Assembly (NCBI GenBank): GCA_012845835.1
Contig: JABAKD010000010.1
Coordinates: 11,298,973 to 11,362,972 of the forward strand
Direction of reading: 5' to 3'
From: Undaria pinnatifida
Taxonomy: Eukaryota > Sar > Phaeophyceae > Laminariales > Alariaceae
DNA length: 64,000 bases
Within the stretch, counting starts at the first letter, position 1; each line of letters begins with the position of its first letter. This document shows positions 53,601 through 62,908 of this stretch, piece by piece. The notes below the pieces were generated by a model, which worked only from the letters and a program-made list of their open reading frames with translations, was not told the DNA's origin and did not search any database. A program made the translations under genes and the position numbers.

Positions 53601-56600
53601 ACCCCCCCCCTCCCTTTTCCTTTCGTGCTGTGGTTGGGATGTTTCGATGTGAAACCCTTGATGGGATATGGTTAGCTGCGTTGCGCCAAAAGTAACCACC
53701 TGACGTGTTTTTCGTCCGCGAGGTACAGAGTCACTCGTTTCGTGCGAGCGTGATGGTATATGATAGTACATGATAGCTCAAATCTATTCGTGAAAAAAGA
53801 GGGTAACCCCCTCGCTCCCCAACAATGTGTATCGCTGAGAACCAATGGTACGACAGGGGAAGTTCCTTTTCGGGGGCCTTTTTTTTGCAGTGGATAAGGG
53901 TCACTCGCGCGAGTGGCCGATCCCCCCCCCCCCCCCCCCCCTGTTCCTTTCTGTTTTTTTTTCTTCTTTCTTTTCTTTTTTTCTTAATTTCACGACAAGA
54001 AACCCCAATGGAGGGTGGTGGTTGTCTACGCTTGCGCCAAGGAAAATTGCCTCGAGTGGTTTCGTCAGTGCGGTGCTGAGAGTCACTCGTGCGACGGGTG
54101 ACAAGCGGGGAGTGGAAAATGGGATATTTGATTGCTACAAGACCGCAGCGTTTGGTCGCCCTCGTCTTTGGGGACTAACAAACGACTTGAAATTTGTGTG
54201 GGATCGTTTTTTTGCGGTCGGAAACCGATGGAGAAGACTGGCTGTGTCTGGTGCTATCTTTCGTTCATTCGTTCGTGATTTGCCTGGTTGCCTGCTTGTC
54301 TTGCTGCTGGAATGGAGAAAAGCTGTCGGTTCCAGGTCGCCTGCTTGCTCTCGCGACGAGGACCTCTCACGGGCATCCATCCATTCATCGCTTTTAGGGC
54401 GCGTTTGTTTGGGGGGTGGACGATAGCCCCATTCCCCGTCGCAAAGTGTTAAGATCGCGCACTCAACCTCCTGACCGCACCCAAGGCTCGCCACGCCGCT
54501 CCTAATCCCCCCCCCCCTCCCTCCTTCCTCCCCTCCGTCTGTTTGCACATGACTATTTCTGCTGATCGCATCCACGAACGGCATGATCGCCCCCCCCCCT
54601 CCCTTTGATACACATGAGTATTTTGCTGATCGCATCCAAGAACGGTGTGATCGCCCCACCCCCCCTTCCCCCCTTTTGATATACATGAAAGTTTTTGCTG
54701 ATCACATCCACGAACGGCATGATCGCCCCCCCCCCCCCCGCCCCCCCCGCCCCCCCCCTCCCCCAAGACATCTGCACCTAACACGTGCGCACCCACGGGC
54801 TCATCCTTTTTGTTTTGTTGTTGTCTCGGGAGTGCAGGCTCGAAGCCACGACCCCAAGACGTGCCCGGTGTGCAGCTGGATTACGAAGGTGGGTCAAGGG
54901 TCCAGGAGAGGATTGCGGACGGGAAAGAGAACGTTTCCCCCCCCCCCCCCATGTTTTGCTCACGGCGGTTGGATTGTTCCACCCATTCTCGTGTGCTGAC
55001 ATGACAGTCTTGGTGACGTGCTGGTAGCCTGCCGGGGAGGTGGGGGGGAAGGTGGGGGGGGGCGTAGGCACTGAGGAGTCGCGGCGTCTGCCCCGCGAAA
55101 GAATTCCCACAAGGTTGCTTCCCGTGCGAAAATGCGTTTCACTTCTCGTGTGCCGTCGACGCCATTTGTGAATCGTACGTTTTTTTTTTTTATTGTCTAT
55201 TTTATTTTTGTGCTCATCCGATCTACAAATCTTCGCACTATTCACTTTTCTTTCTCCGTCCCCTATAGAGTCGCTCTGCGGTAGCCCCGCCCCCCAACTC
55301 TTCTTCAGAATTGCCGGTTTTGATCCCAGCTCTCGGCCGTATCTCCTGAAATGCGGTGCCCCTTGCCGCCCCGACGCCATCGTTCGACATATATCATAGT
55401 CCTTTGCAAGCACGACAATGTTCGAGGATGCTTTTATCATGGCACCCTTCCTTGTGTCTAGCAGCCATGATTGATGATGAAACGTTCGTTCAAGAAAATC
55501 GCCGTTTTTTTTTGGGGGGGGGTATCGTAGAATCAGTCTATAGACACAGCTCAGATCCCAGGTCACTAAAGCGGGCTCTTCTTCCCCCTCCCTCCCTCCC
55601 CACTACGGTACGTGGCTATATATGTTTTTTTCTCGTTGCGAGAAAGGCTTCCGCCCTGTTCTTCCCCTCGTCGACTCGCCTCGAATTGCGCCCTACCCAC
55701 CCGCTGCAGGGCGCTCTCAGCAGTTGGTTCCTTGACCCGCGCTACGGGAGAGGTGCACTGGCTCTTTTTTTTCCTTCTTTCACCCAAAAAATGTTTTGTT
55801 TTGTTTTTTGGTAAAACTGGGAGTGCAAATCGATCGGCTGGACTCATGGCCTATGGATGTAAAAAACAAGCATTAGTATTTTGCTCTGCTATACAAGACC
55901 GGCATTTCTGATGATTTGGGGTTGATGGAGGGAATGAGGGGAGTCCAGTCAATGCAGATTTTTTTTTTTTTTTCTTGCCGCCAAAAAGTGCTATACTACC
56001 TCCATCGTGGCACGCGTCCTTATTCTAACAAGAACATATTATCAATACGTAGTCAGCTGTGAGTTCGATTTCCTTAGGGCCGATACTCATCTTTTGCAAG
56101 CTGCGTGATACACCGGCCGCTCGTTTGTCCTACGGGGTGCTTATGGCGTTGTTCGGTTCACTATTGAATACTATGTTTTGGCATGCGACACGCGTCTCCT
56201 TTTGTCTCTTGTCAGACTGGTTCTGGCGCCCCGAAGGTGCTATCGGATCTGAGCTGCCTCCGAGACTACTTGGCCAGCCCGACACCTCCCAAAAAATCGA
56301 GCAAGAACGCAATCGTGTACAGCGAGAGGTTGCTCGAGATGGAACAGGTACGTACGTTTTATTTTTTAAGCGCGTTTTTCTTCGAGACGCGTGAGTGCAT
56401 TTCATTTGCCGGCGTTTCGTTTATCGAGATGTACGAGGGCCCTTGGGAGGGGAGGAGATGCAGTGTTCGCGTGGCGGAAGGACGGCATGTCCGCTACTTA
56501 GGTTACGTTACCGTTGTGCAGTGATCATGCAGTGTTTTGTTTCGTCGTTTGGACGCAGCCCTAATTGATTCGTTTCCACTTTTTTTTTTGTCAGTGCGAA

Positions 56601-56717
56601 GCTACCGTGTGCGCCGCGCAGACGACACGGCAACTGCTGCTGTCCACTTTTTGTGGTAAATCAACTGGCACAAGGATCACAAATACTAAAAAGATGGCAA
56701 CATCAAGTACGATGTAA
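44421..56717 (+). CDS. nth: Endonuclease III (Nth-type) DNA glycosylase/AP lyase, ten exons
   Basis: Base-excision repair enzyme that removes oxidised pyrimidines and nicks the abasic site. Exons: 44421-44616, 45438-46060, 46519-46575, 47170-47261, 47737-47858, 49158-49281, 50279-50369, 54838-54888, 56216-56347, 56595-56717. All phases agree, giving about 536 residues. The core runs from about residue 260 to 450: PRLAEKAALIISVMDALYP, FTLLCGVLLSAQTTDGQ, the helix-hairpin-helix LPGVGRKTA with the catalytic Lys, PVDTHIHRLALRWGL with the catalytic Asp, and LHLQFIYFGREHC leading into the iron-sulfur loop. The wording HDPKTCPVCSW is of the plant/bacterial-like type. The N-terminal ~250 residues are Lys/Ala-rich with repeated Val-Lys-x-Glu sites and probably carry nuclear localisation. 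Two introns use GC donors. The C-terminal ~85 residues are unrecognised. Confidence 0.88.
45438..46060 (+). CDS. nth: Nth gene exon 2: Lys-rich tail and start of glycosylase fold
   Basis: Acceptor TTCTTGTGCAG, donor CACGTG|GTGAGG. It reads MATAASATASTASEAMAP, then repeats such as VKQEATAAVVQKEATGA, VVKKEAAAV and VVKQEAKA, then VKRE, IKRE, VKAE. It closes with the first helix of the core, AEKAALIISVMDALYPD. An in-frame ATG at 45440 is an alternative start. Confidence 0.83.
46519..46575 (+). CDS. nth: Nth gene exon 3
   Basis: Acceptor CCGAACGCAG, donor CAG|GTGCGT. Its 19 codons read FTLLCGVLLSAQTTDGQ, matching the conserved LLSAQ-T-D helix of Nth proteins. Phase 0 both ends. Confidence 0.9.
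47170..47261 (+). CDS. nth: Nth gene exon 4
   Basis: Acceptor GCCACCACAG. It reads VNEVTKELFRVAPDPLSLS and ENVQRIIR. The only phase-consistent donor is ATCAG|GCATGC, a GC donor: AG joins G of the next exon to make the Arg of IIRSVGLAP, which is the family sequence. Confidence 0.87.
47737..47858 (+). CDS. nth: Nth gene exon 5
   Basis: Acceptor CGGTTTCAG, donor GTCG|GTGAGC. It reads SVGLAPTKAKHLIALSQQ and TFEGLQSLPGVG, the first half of the helix-hairpin-helix. Confidence 0.9.
49158..49281 (+). CDS. nth: Nth gene exon 6 with both catalytic residues
   Basis: Acceptor TGTGTGTAG, donor ACAA|GTGAGA. It reads RKTAAVVMVQAFGVPAF, whose Lys is the Schiff-base residue, then PVDTHIHRLALRWGL, whose Asp is the second catalytic residue. 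Confidence 0.92.
49290..49482 (+). repeat. GGT/GAT microsatellite tract
   Basis: Runs of GGTGGT and GATGGT in the Nth intron after the catalytic exon, with a second GGT run at 49616-49644. Confidence 0.85.
50048..50197 (-). repeat. SINE-like repeat, GGCATGGCCGTAGTC family, reverse copy
   Basis: GGCAGGATGCAGCTCACCC, TGCAACTCGCCGAACACC, GCGCTTCGCGCTTGGTA, TTCCTGGTCGGTG and TGCTCCATTATGACATT are the family blocks in reverse, ending beside a C-rich run. It lies about 80 bases before an Nth exon. Confidence 0.65.
50279..50369 (+). CDS. nth: Nth gene exon 7
   Basis: Acceptor CCCGTCGACAG. It reads VEDDLKSAFPRDSWAKLH then LQFIYFGREHCQ, ending at the first iron-sulfur Cys. The only plausible donor is CCAG|GCGAGA, a GC donor. 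Reading through gives an unrelated tail. Confidence 0.87.
50502..50596 (+). repeat. CCCTTTAGAGCCCC-family repeat, diverged copy
   Basis: AACCCCTTTTGGGACCCAAA, TATACTATTTTCAAGTAG, TTTGTCCCC, TGGGTTTCCATCTGGAAAGG and CGTTA keep the family order. Confidence 0.55.
51363..51648 (+). mobile_element. MITE-like element copy
   Basis: GACTCGTTCTACGGTACCCC at the left, TTTGACACCAGCCTCCGGCC and GCGTCCTTCCTCGTGTC inside, and TTATCGTAGAATCAGTC at the right match the element at 21761. Confidence 0.68.
51649..51735 (+). repeat. GATGGATGAT tandem repeat
   Basis: About eight 10 base units of TGGATGATGGA type directly next to the right end of the MITE-like element. Confidence 0.88.
52745..53070 (+). repeat. 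~82 base tandem repeat, four units
   Basis: Each unit has TGGTGAAACCGCTACGGAAT, GACTCTGCGCCAAAACTTCC and GCGCGGTTCCGTGCC. The last two are diverged. A related fifth unit is at 53647-53705. Confidence 0.75.
53131..53412 (-). mobile_element. MITE-like element, reverse copy
   Basis: CGACTGATTCTACGATAACC, GAACGTTTCATGGCTGCTCG, GGTTTCAAAACCGGCGGTTTT and CTACCGCAGAACGACTC are the family blocks in reverse order. Confidence 0.68.
54548..54742 (+). repeat. ~67 base tandem repeat, three units
   Basis: Units read TGCTGATCGCATCCACGAAC, GGCATGATCGCCCCC, a C run and TTTGATACACATGA. The block ends in a 50 base C-rich tract 60 bases before an Nth exon. Confidence 0.8.
54838..54888 (+). CDS. nth: Nth gene exon 8, iron-sulfur loop
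   Basis: Acceptor GGGAGTGCAG, donor ACGAAG|GTGGGT, phase 0. It reads ARSHDPKTCPVCSWITK, with the second and third Cys of the loop. It lies 4.5 kb from the previous exon but completes the expected C-x-AR-x-HD...CPxC pattern. Confidence 0.83.
55268..55538 (+). mobile_element. MITE-like element copy
   Basis: GAGTCGCTCTGCGGTAGCCCC at the left, GCCGGTTTTGATCCCAGCTC and CACCCTTCCTTGTGTCTAGC inside, and GGTATCGTAGAATCAGTC at the right. It is one of the best preserved copies. Confidence 0.72.
56216..56347 (+). CDS. nth: Nth gene exon 9, C-terminal extension
   Basis: Acceptor GTCTCTTGTCAG, donor CAG|GTACGT, phase 0. It reads TGSGAPKVLSDLSCLRDY, then TPPKKSSKNAIVYSERL and LEMEQ. The sequence is not part of the standard Nth core. 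Strong borders and phase support it. Confidence 0.72.
56595..56717 (+). CDS. nth: Nth gene, probable terminal exon
   Basis: Acceptor TTTTTGTCAG, phase 0. It reads CEATVCAAQTTRQLLLSTF, then a Thr/Lys-rich tail to TAA. A possible donor (TGTG|GTAAAT) inside it leaves open a further exon. Confidence 0.58.
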   Translation, partial: CEATVCAAQTTRQLLLSTFCGKSTGTRITNTKKMATSSTM

Positions 56718-57469
56718 ACATTTTTATACGCCAGGGTGTTGCGCTAGACACACACACAGATGTGCCAGGTATTATACTTGAGCGTTAGCGTGTGAGCCGC
56801 CACGTACGCCCGGCGCACCCGCAGGCGCGGAGTTGCGGTGGACACAGGATATCAGTCACTGATAGTTGTAACCGTTGCAGGACCCAGGTGTGAAAAAAAG
56901 AGGTGTAATAAAACAACCCGATATGTGGAGGCAAAACATACGAGCTTACCAGTCGTCTAGATATGGGGAGCGGCGCAGCGGTACGAGTGCTGTGCAATAT
57001 CATGTGGCGCACGTGTCGGAAGTGTTTCCTTGCATGGCAATTTGGCCACATCCTCCTTCTCAGAACGCATGCTCTGCACGGCAGAGGTAACTTCTTTTTT
57101 TTCTTCTGGATATCCTTATTTACTGTTTTGAGGAGCGCTCTACCTCTCTCACCCAAAACCCAAAACGTCGAGAGAAAAATGAAAATAATATGCTTGTACT
57201 GTAAGCAAAAACCTTTTTTTTTTTTTTGCTCGAGTTTTTTTTTTTTTTTTTTTTTTTTGCGGAATTAAGGTTGGTTGGGCCGTGGCTTGTGACTTTCAAC
57301 GGTTTCAATGCTATTGTCATATCATATGTTTTCCTACCCCATCTCCTGCCCAACCCAAGCTGGTACATCGCAAACGACGAGTCGTCTTTTCACGATACGA
57401 TTTGCATTGTTTTTTTTGGGGGGGGGTCAACAACATTTTTCACCGGTTTTTGAGCTCTCTCTACAAGTG

Positions 57470-57625
57470 TGCGACCATCGGTTGGCACAATAATTCGCCG
57501 ACCTATATCCTTCATGAGGACACACAACTCGTAATACGCGCGATCGGAGTATCACACACAGCTTGCAAAGAAGAGCTTCGACGAAATCTTCGATCTCACA
57601 GCTGGAGTGTATTTTCATTTTTTAT
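57470..57625 (-). repeat. Partial composite CAGCTGTGAGATCGAAG repeat, reverse
   Basis: Plus strand TCGCCGACCTATATCC, ATACGCGCGATCGGAGTATC and CGAAATCTTCGATCTCACAG are the reverse of the lead of the 32705 element. Confidence 0.62.
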
Positions 57626-57883
57626 GATAATTTTACCGGTATACTTCGAAGTATGTGTTTCAGGATTACGAGAGATTTTCTCTTGTTTTTTCGAACCCGG
57701 TTGCGAGAAGGGATGTCTTCGAAGTCATCGCTTCGGGTGAGCTTTGGAGCAGCTCCTCTTCTTGGTAGGACTTGAGGTCAAAAAAACTTGTGCTGTCACG
57801 CCTATAGCGTGGGATGATGATGATGACTCATACACCATTAAAACATTGTAATATGACAGTTTCGTTAGAAATCAAGGTGTTAC

Positions 57884-58037
57884 CTTGTTTTGCGGCTCGC
57901 GCGCGTCTTGCCGCGCCTTCTTACCCTGCTGTGCTTTGTGTTTTTCTGTTCTGCCGCGGGCTTCGCTGTGGACCCCGTTTGTACGTCCCCTTCCGCGTGG
58001 ATTGCCTCCTCCTCCTCCTCCTCCTCCTCCCCCTCCG
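57884..58037 (-). CDS. Possible exon, Glu-run followed by basic region
   Basis: Acceptor CATCCTGAACTGTGCAG is very good. The donor is ACAAG|GTAACA, or AGCAGG|GTAAGA inside. It reads a run of eight Glu, then AIHAEGDVQTGSTAKPAA and a Lys/Arg-rich end. The plus strand in the same place gives Ser or Leu runs with a hydrophobic start, so strand is not certain. It could belong with the acidic exon at the right edge. Confidence 0.35.
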
Positions 58038-58837
58038 CTGCACAGTTCAGGATGAAGAGTGAGGAGGGCTGATGCTTTTCCATGGGGGTGGACGACCGAA
58101 GATTGCCCCCCCCCCCTGCACGCTTTTGCTTTGTTGTAAGAGGGCTGGTGACATGCGAAGTATGCAGGGGCTGTTGACGCAGATGTCGGCGCAAGAACGC
58201 CGTTTTGTGTTTGTTGTCGCTACCGAGCGCGTACAAGTACAAACTGGGAGCTGTTGAAAAAAAGTCGACCCACGAACATCATTTTTTTTCTTTTTTCTTT
58301 TTTACGGTGTGGCGTTGCGGTGGTGAGCCTTGAAAGATATCAGCACTGCCACCGGTGCTGTGAGAGGGGAGATTGGCCGACGCTTCCCGCACGTACTCTT
58401 GTGTTGATGACACTATCATACGTGTTTTGTAAATTTCCCTTTGGTGATGCTTGAGTATAGGACAGGTTTGTTTTTTCGCTCTGCTGATGTTGCTGCCGTA
58501 CAGCAGTGCGTAAAATTATTAACGAGCTAGGTCTCAGGAGCGCACATGATTTGCCGACATCTGTATACCCCGTGGAGGGCGCATATTTTACGAAGGTCTA
58601 CATCAGACATGTACCCGTGGGGCAAAAAAACAGGCGATGAATTGTGCGTGCAGTTCTAGCGTCTTCGGGAAGGTAAGGCAGGAGGAGCGTTCCGCGGTGC
58701 ACTCCACAGCTATTAATAATAGCTGCACTCCTTGAGATTTTGTTTACAAGTTACATGTATATTTTGTTTCGTTTCGATCTTTTTTGTCGGTTCACCTGTA
58801 CCCCCCATGTATTATTGACTGGAAGACGTGCTATGAT

Positions 58838-59290
58838 AGGAGGCGCAGTACCTTTTTTCTGGTGAAAATGAGGCGATAGGGAGGCGTGCTATGATAAGGG
58901 GGTACAGTACCTTTTTTTGGTAAATGCGGTTCGATGGGGAGTCTTGCTACGATAGGGGGTACAGTACATTTTATTGGTGAAAACGGTTCGATGAGGAGGC
59001 TTGCAATGATATAGGGGGTACAGTACCTTTTTTTGGCGAAAACGGTTCGATAGGGAGGCTTGCTATGATAGGGGGTACAGTGCCTTTTTGTGGTGAAAAC
59101 GGTTCGGTAGGGAGGCGTGCTATAATAGGGCGTACAGCACCTTTTATTGGTGAAAATGGTTCGATGGGGAGGCTTGCAATGATATAGGGGGTACAGTACC
59201 TGGTTTTGGCGAAAACGGTTCGATAGGGAGGCTTGCTATGATAGGGGGTACATTACCTTTTTCTTGGCGAAAACGGTTTGCCTGATGGGG
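58838..59290 (+). repeat. ~62 base tandem repeat, seven to eight units
   Basis: Units of GGGAGGCTTGCTATGATAGG, GGGTACAGTACCTTTTTTTGG and GAAAACGGTTCGAT, well conserved. The unit resembles the scattered GCTACGATAGAGGTATACC motif seen near 13175, 16690 and 52645. Confidence 0.82.
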
Positions 59291-59573
59291 CTCCTCAGCC
59301 AAGGACAATACCCCCCCAAGATTTGTTGGTGCACCTTTTTTTCTTTTTTAGAAATAAAAAATGCGCTACTCATACAGCTGTGAGTAATCGAAGATTTTAA
59401 TTTTTAAAACTCACGTTTGCAAAGCTGTGTGCGATACTCCCGGACGATCGATCGCGCGTTATTCCATGCTTTTTGCGTTTTTTTACGGTACTAATCGATA
59501 TTCTAGTGTACCTACGTGTGGGCCGTGCAATTGTTCATCATGTGTCGAACTTTTCGGGTCACAGGTATCGAGC

Positions 59574-59730
59574 TCCTTAACCCATTTCCGACTCATAATT
59601 TTTTTTCCCACTCTAACTCCAAGTGTTTTGTCCCCCATGTCCGCCTTTACAACTGGAAACCCTTTGGGGGGGGAAAAAAATACTTGGAAGTTTGTACAGG
59701 GAGGGATTTTGGGGCTCTAAAGGAGCCGTT
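59574..59730. repeat. CCCTTTAGAGCCCC-family fragments
   Basis: CTTTACAACTGGAAACCC, ATACTTGGAAGTTTGTACAG and GGGGCTCTAAAGG form a reverse copy next to a diverged head. Confidence 0.55.
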
Positions 59731-60271
59731 ACCGCAAAAGTTGTGCGTCCCTTACCGGACGTAGCTCATGCGGATAGAACGCGCTCGTTCCCGCCGCCCT
59801 TTTTTGTTCCTACTGCCATGAGACAATTTTTTTCTTTTGGGGTCTGTCTGTCAGTTGGTAAACAAGCTTTACCGTCCATCTTCGTTCACCATAAGAGGAA
59901 AGGGTTGTACGAGCGTAATATACATACGAAGTAGTTTTTGGGGGGGGGGGCGTCGCCTAGTGAATTAGCTTTTTTGAGGGGGCGTTGCGTAGTAAGCATT
60001 TTTTTTTTTTGAAGGAGTGTCACGTGTGGTGAGTACCCGTAGTTTGGTGGGAATGCCACGACAGTACTACGAAGTATTTTTTTTTCGCGTCGTACGAAGT
60101 TGTGGCGTAATGAGCGAGCGCAAAAATGCTACTATCATCAGTACTTGTAGAGTAGTGGTAAAAATGTTTTTTTTTTGTAGCTTACAAAGTTGAAGGGTAG
60201 ATTATAGGTAAAGAGCACCAGCGGGATCGAGTAATTATACGAGTGGTTACCCGGTAGCTTGGGGACGAGCT

Positions 60272-60379
60272 ATTTACGGGGGACCCTAGTAAACAGGACC
60301 TACGGTGTACACAAAAACCTATATATTCATGTATTTTTACTAACAATATTTGGTCCTGTTTACTATCGTCCTCTGTAAT
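60272..60379. mobile_element. 108 base MITE-like element, copy 2
   Basis: ATTTACGGGGGACCCTAGTA at the left pairs with ACTATCGTCCTCTGTAAT at the right. The interior CACAAAAACC and ACTAACAATATTTGGTCCT match copy 1 at 31339. Confidence 0.75.
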
Positions 60380-60886
60380 ACTTGCGACTAGTGCGGGATT
60401 TTTAGCAGCAGTACGAGTTAGGTTCAATATCGTACGATAGTAAAACCTCTGCGCTTCAGGAGTTAAGCCAGACTGCACACGATTGCTTTAGACTTTCTTT
60501 CTCTTGTGGTTGTCGACCAGCGAATTTGTCGACGATCTACTGTAAAGTTTTGTACCACTACCACCGAGAAGTACATGATATTAAAGTATGGTAGACATAG
60601 TAAAAACGGCAGGGTGATCGAGCATAAATATGTAAAAGGACCATTTCACTGACTCCAGGAATGGGGCAAAATACCTACGGATTCGTGATACTAACACAGT
60701 GGCGCTGACTGCCATATTAATAGTAGTATGTGCCGGAACGACACCGCACGGAGTTGGACAACTCGCTCGCCGCATGAGAATACCGCTCGCATTGCAGGTC
60801 GCCCAACGCTTTCAGCCTAGATGGTTGGTTGGAGTCAACCTTGACGGTTGGGGAGACCGCGGTTCCAAACACCTCGGACCGATCAT

Positions 60887-61058
60887 GATATAGATCATAT
60901 AGACCATATAGATCATATAGATCGTATAGATCATATAGATCGTATAGATCATATAGATCATATAGATCGTATAGATCGTATAGATAATGTAGATCGTACA
61001 GATCAGCTAGATCAACTACTGTAGATCCTATAGATCCTATAGATCATATAGATCTTAT
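60887..61058 (+). repeat. ATAGATCAT/ATAGATCGT tandem repeat
   Basis: About sixteen 10-11 base units alternating ATAGATCATAT and ATAGATCGTAT, decaying toward the right end. Confidence 0.88.
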
Positions 61059-62626
61059 GGACAGATCATCTGCAGACAGTAGATCCTGCGTCTGTGGTTA
61101 TCAAATGTTGTGCAGGATCTGTATACCAGGAGCACACATCCAACCCTGGAAACCTGTGTTAGATCATGCGGATCGTACGGCCCACCGCCCGGTATCATGA
61201 GCTAGACCAGATACAGTATCTTCCCTGAAAAATACCTAGATAATAATCAAGTGAGGATGGATAGGTGATCTGTCCGCCGACGCGTGAAATGTTTTGGTCT
61301 CTGCAGCTCGTGCCTGGGCCCGAGAAGGGAAAATATAGCGACGGCGGGTACCCGACGCGTGCTACGATAGAGGCGAACCGCTCTTTTTCCGACACTCGTC
61401 GCTTTTAGGGGCTTAAGACACGTCTTTCTTAACCCAGACACTAATTTCGCGAAAACTAAAACTGCTGACCGGGGCATGCAATAACCCATTGCTTTCGTAG
61501 GTATAAAACGGAAATTCTGTTGAAAAAAACAACAAAATTCGGACGATTTTGGGTTACAAAATGAAAATTCTGTTTGAAAAAAAACACCAACAACAAAATT
61601 CGGACGATTTTGGGTTATAAAACGGAAATCCTGTTGAAAAAAAAAAAAAAAAATCGGACGACTTTGGGGTTTTAGAAGGGGAGCCCTCCCCCCCCGTTAT
61701 CAGAAAAAAATATTTTGGACGCAGAGTAGTGTCTCTATCGTAGCATTCGTCACCCGGGTTTCGAGAGCACGCCATGACACGCCGCAGCAGGCTACAGGCG
61801 CACATACATGGTAGCTCCTAACCGGACCGCATGTCGGGACACACCTGGTAGCTCTTTCGGTTTTGGGGGGGGGCGTACGTAGGACATTTCCCAGTCAGTT
61901 TTTTTAGTGCGTTTTTTTTTGCTCACATTTTCATTCCGTCCCCCACCTCCCCTGCACGCCGAAGAGACGCTTCGGAGCTCCCGACCACCATCGATTGAAG
62001 TAAATAGTCTTCCACCTTTCGATTAAAGCTCCCCCGAATTCAGTCGTCAGTCCCGTGTGTTGAACCAGCGATGGGAAGTTTATGGACGGAAAAAACAACA
62101 CGAAATATGTGTGTGTGCTTTTTTCCAAATCACTTTTTTCTCCAGCTCAGCTCCAACTCATACAAGAAGAGCTTTTTGCCCTCAGCTACAGTATGAGCAA
62201 GCCGTGGTCACAGGTGTCCCCCCCCCCCCACCCCCTGTACTTGTCTTCATTTTTATCGCGCATAGGGTTTAGCATTCCCACTTTTCAGCTTTTATGCTCA
62301 TCGATTTTTTAATCGATTTTTGCTCGCTACTCCATACGCTCAATAGGCGTTCCCGTTACTCAAGTAGATAAGCGATTCTTCCCATTTGTCTTGCAGAGGA
62401 CAACTTGTGGGGAGATGCGGTCGAACCCAAATTGTGATTGGAGGCGAAACGCACAAGGCCGCGGCAAGGGCTACCGACAGAAAAGACAGCATCCGCGTCC
62501 TCCGCGTCGCTATTTTGGGGGGGGCAATCATCCTTACTCCTGCCCGCGTCTTGGTTTAGTTTATCATTAGAAGCTTTTTTTTCAGCCGCAAGCATTTACT
62601 GCTGCAGCGCTAACTTACTGTTGCAG

Positions 62627-62908
62627 AGCCAACGGAACGACGATGAAAACGCCCGCCCCTCTAGTACAGGCGACGTTGTTTCAGGCTACGATGGTGCTAC
62701 CTACGAGCGAGCGCCTCTCTGCCCCGCCCTTTCGGCAAAAAGCGAAACGACGCCGCCCTCGCCCACCACTCCCATCCCGCCAAAGCATTCCCCGCCAAAA
62801 TCCCTTCAGACAAACGAAGCGCGTGGCAACTCTAAATCCGTTGGGCAGGGATTAAAATCCCACAACGACTCACGCCCTCTTCCTTCATCAGTTGAAGCCT
62901 GGAAATAG
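62627..62908 (+). CDS. Possible terminal exon of an unrecognised plus-strand gene
   Basis: Acceptor CTAACTTACTGTTGCAG is excellent. It reads SQRNDDENARPSSTGDVV, then a Ser/Pro/Thr-rich stretch, and ends PSSVEAWK before TAG. The composition is typical of a disordered protein tail. The same frame stays open leftward to about 62438, so an unspliced version is possible. Another acceptor (TTTGTCTTGCAG) at 62396 opens a frame reading GQLVGRCGRTQIVIGGE. No homolog recognised. Confidence 0.4.
   Translation, partial: SQRNDDENARPSSTGDVVSGYDGATYERAPLCPALSAKSETTPPSPTTPIPPKHSPPKSLQTNEARGNSKSVGQGLKSHNDSRPLPSSVEAWK

Larger units (their letters stand above)
58040..62390. other. Region without a secure gene
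   Basis: Repeat-dominated: the 62 base array, SINE/MITE fragments, oligo-T/oligo-G strings and the ATAGATC array. Open frames (for example 60699-60893) lack domains and convincing borders. Confidence 0.45.

Noticed and set aside
60699-60893. Short plus-strand ORF as a gene
   Set aside because: 64 codons, no domain, no convincing splice signals, and it abuts the ATAGATC repeat.
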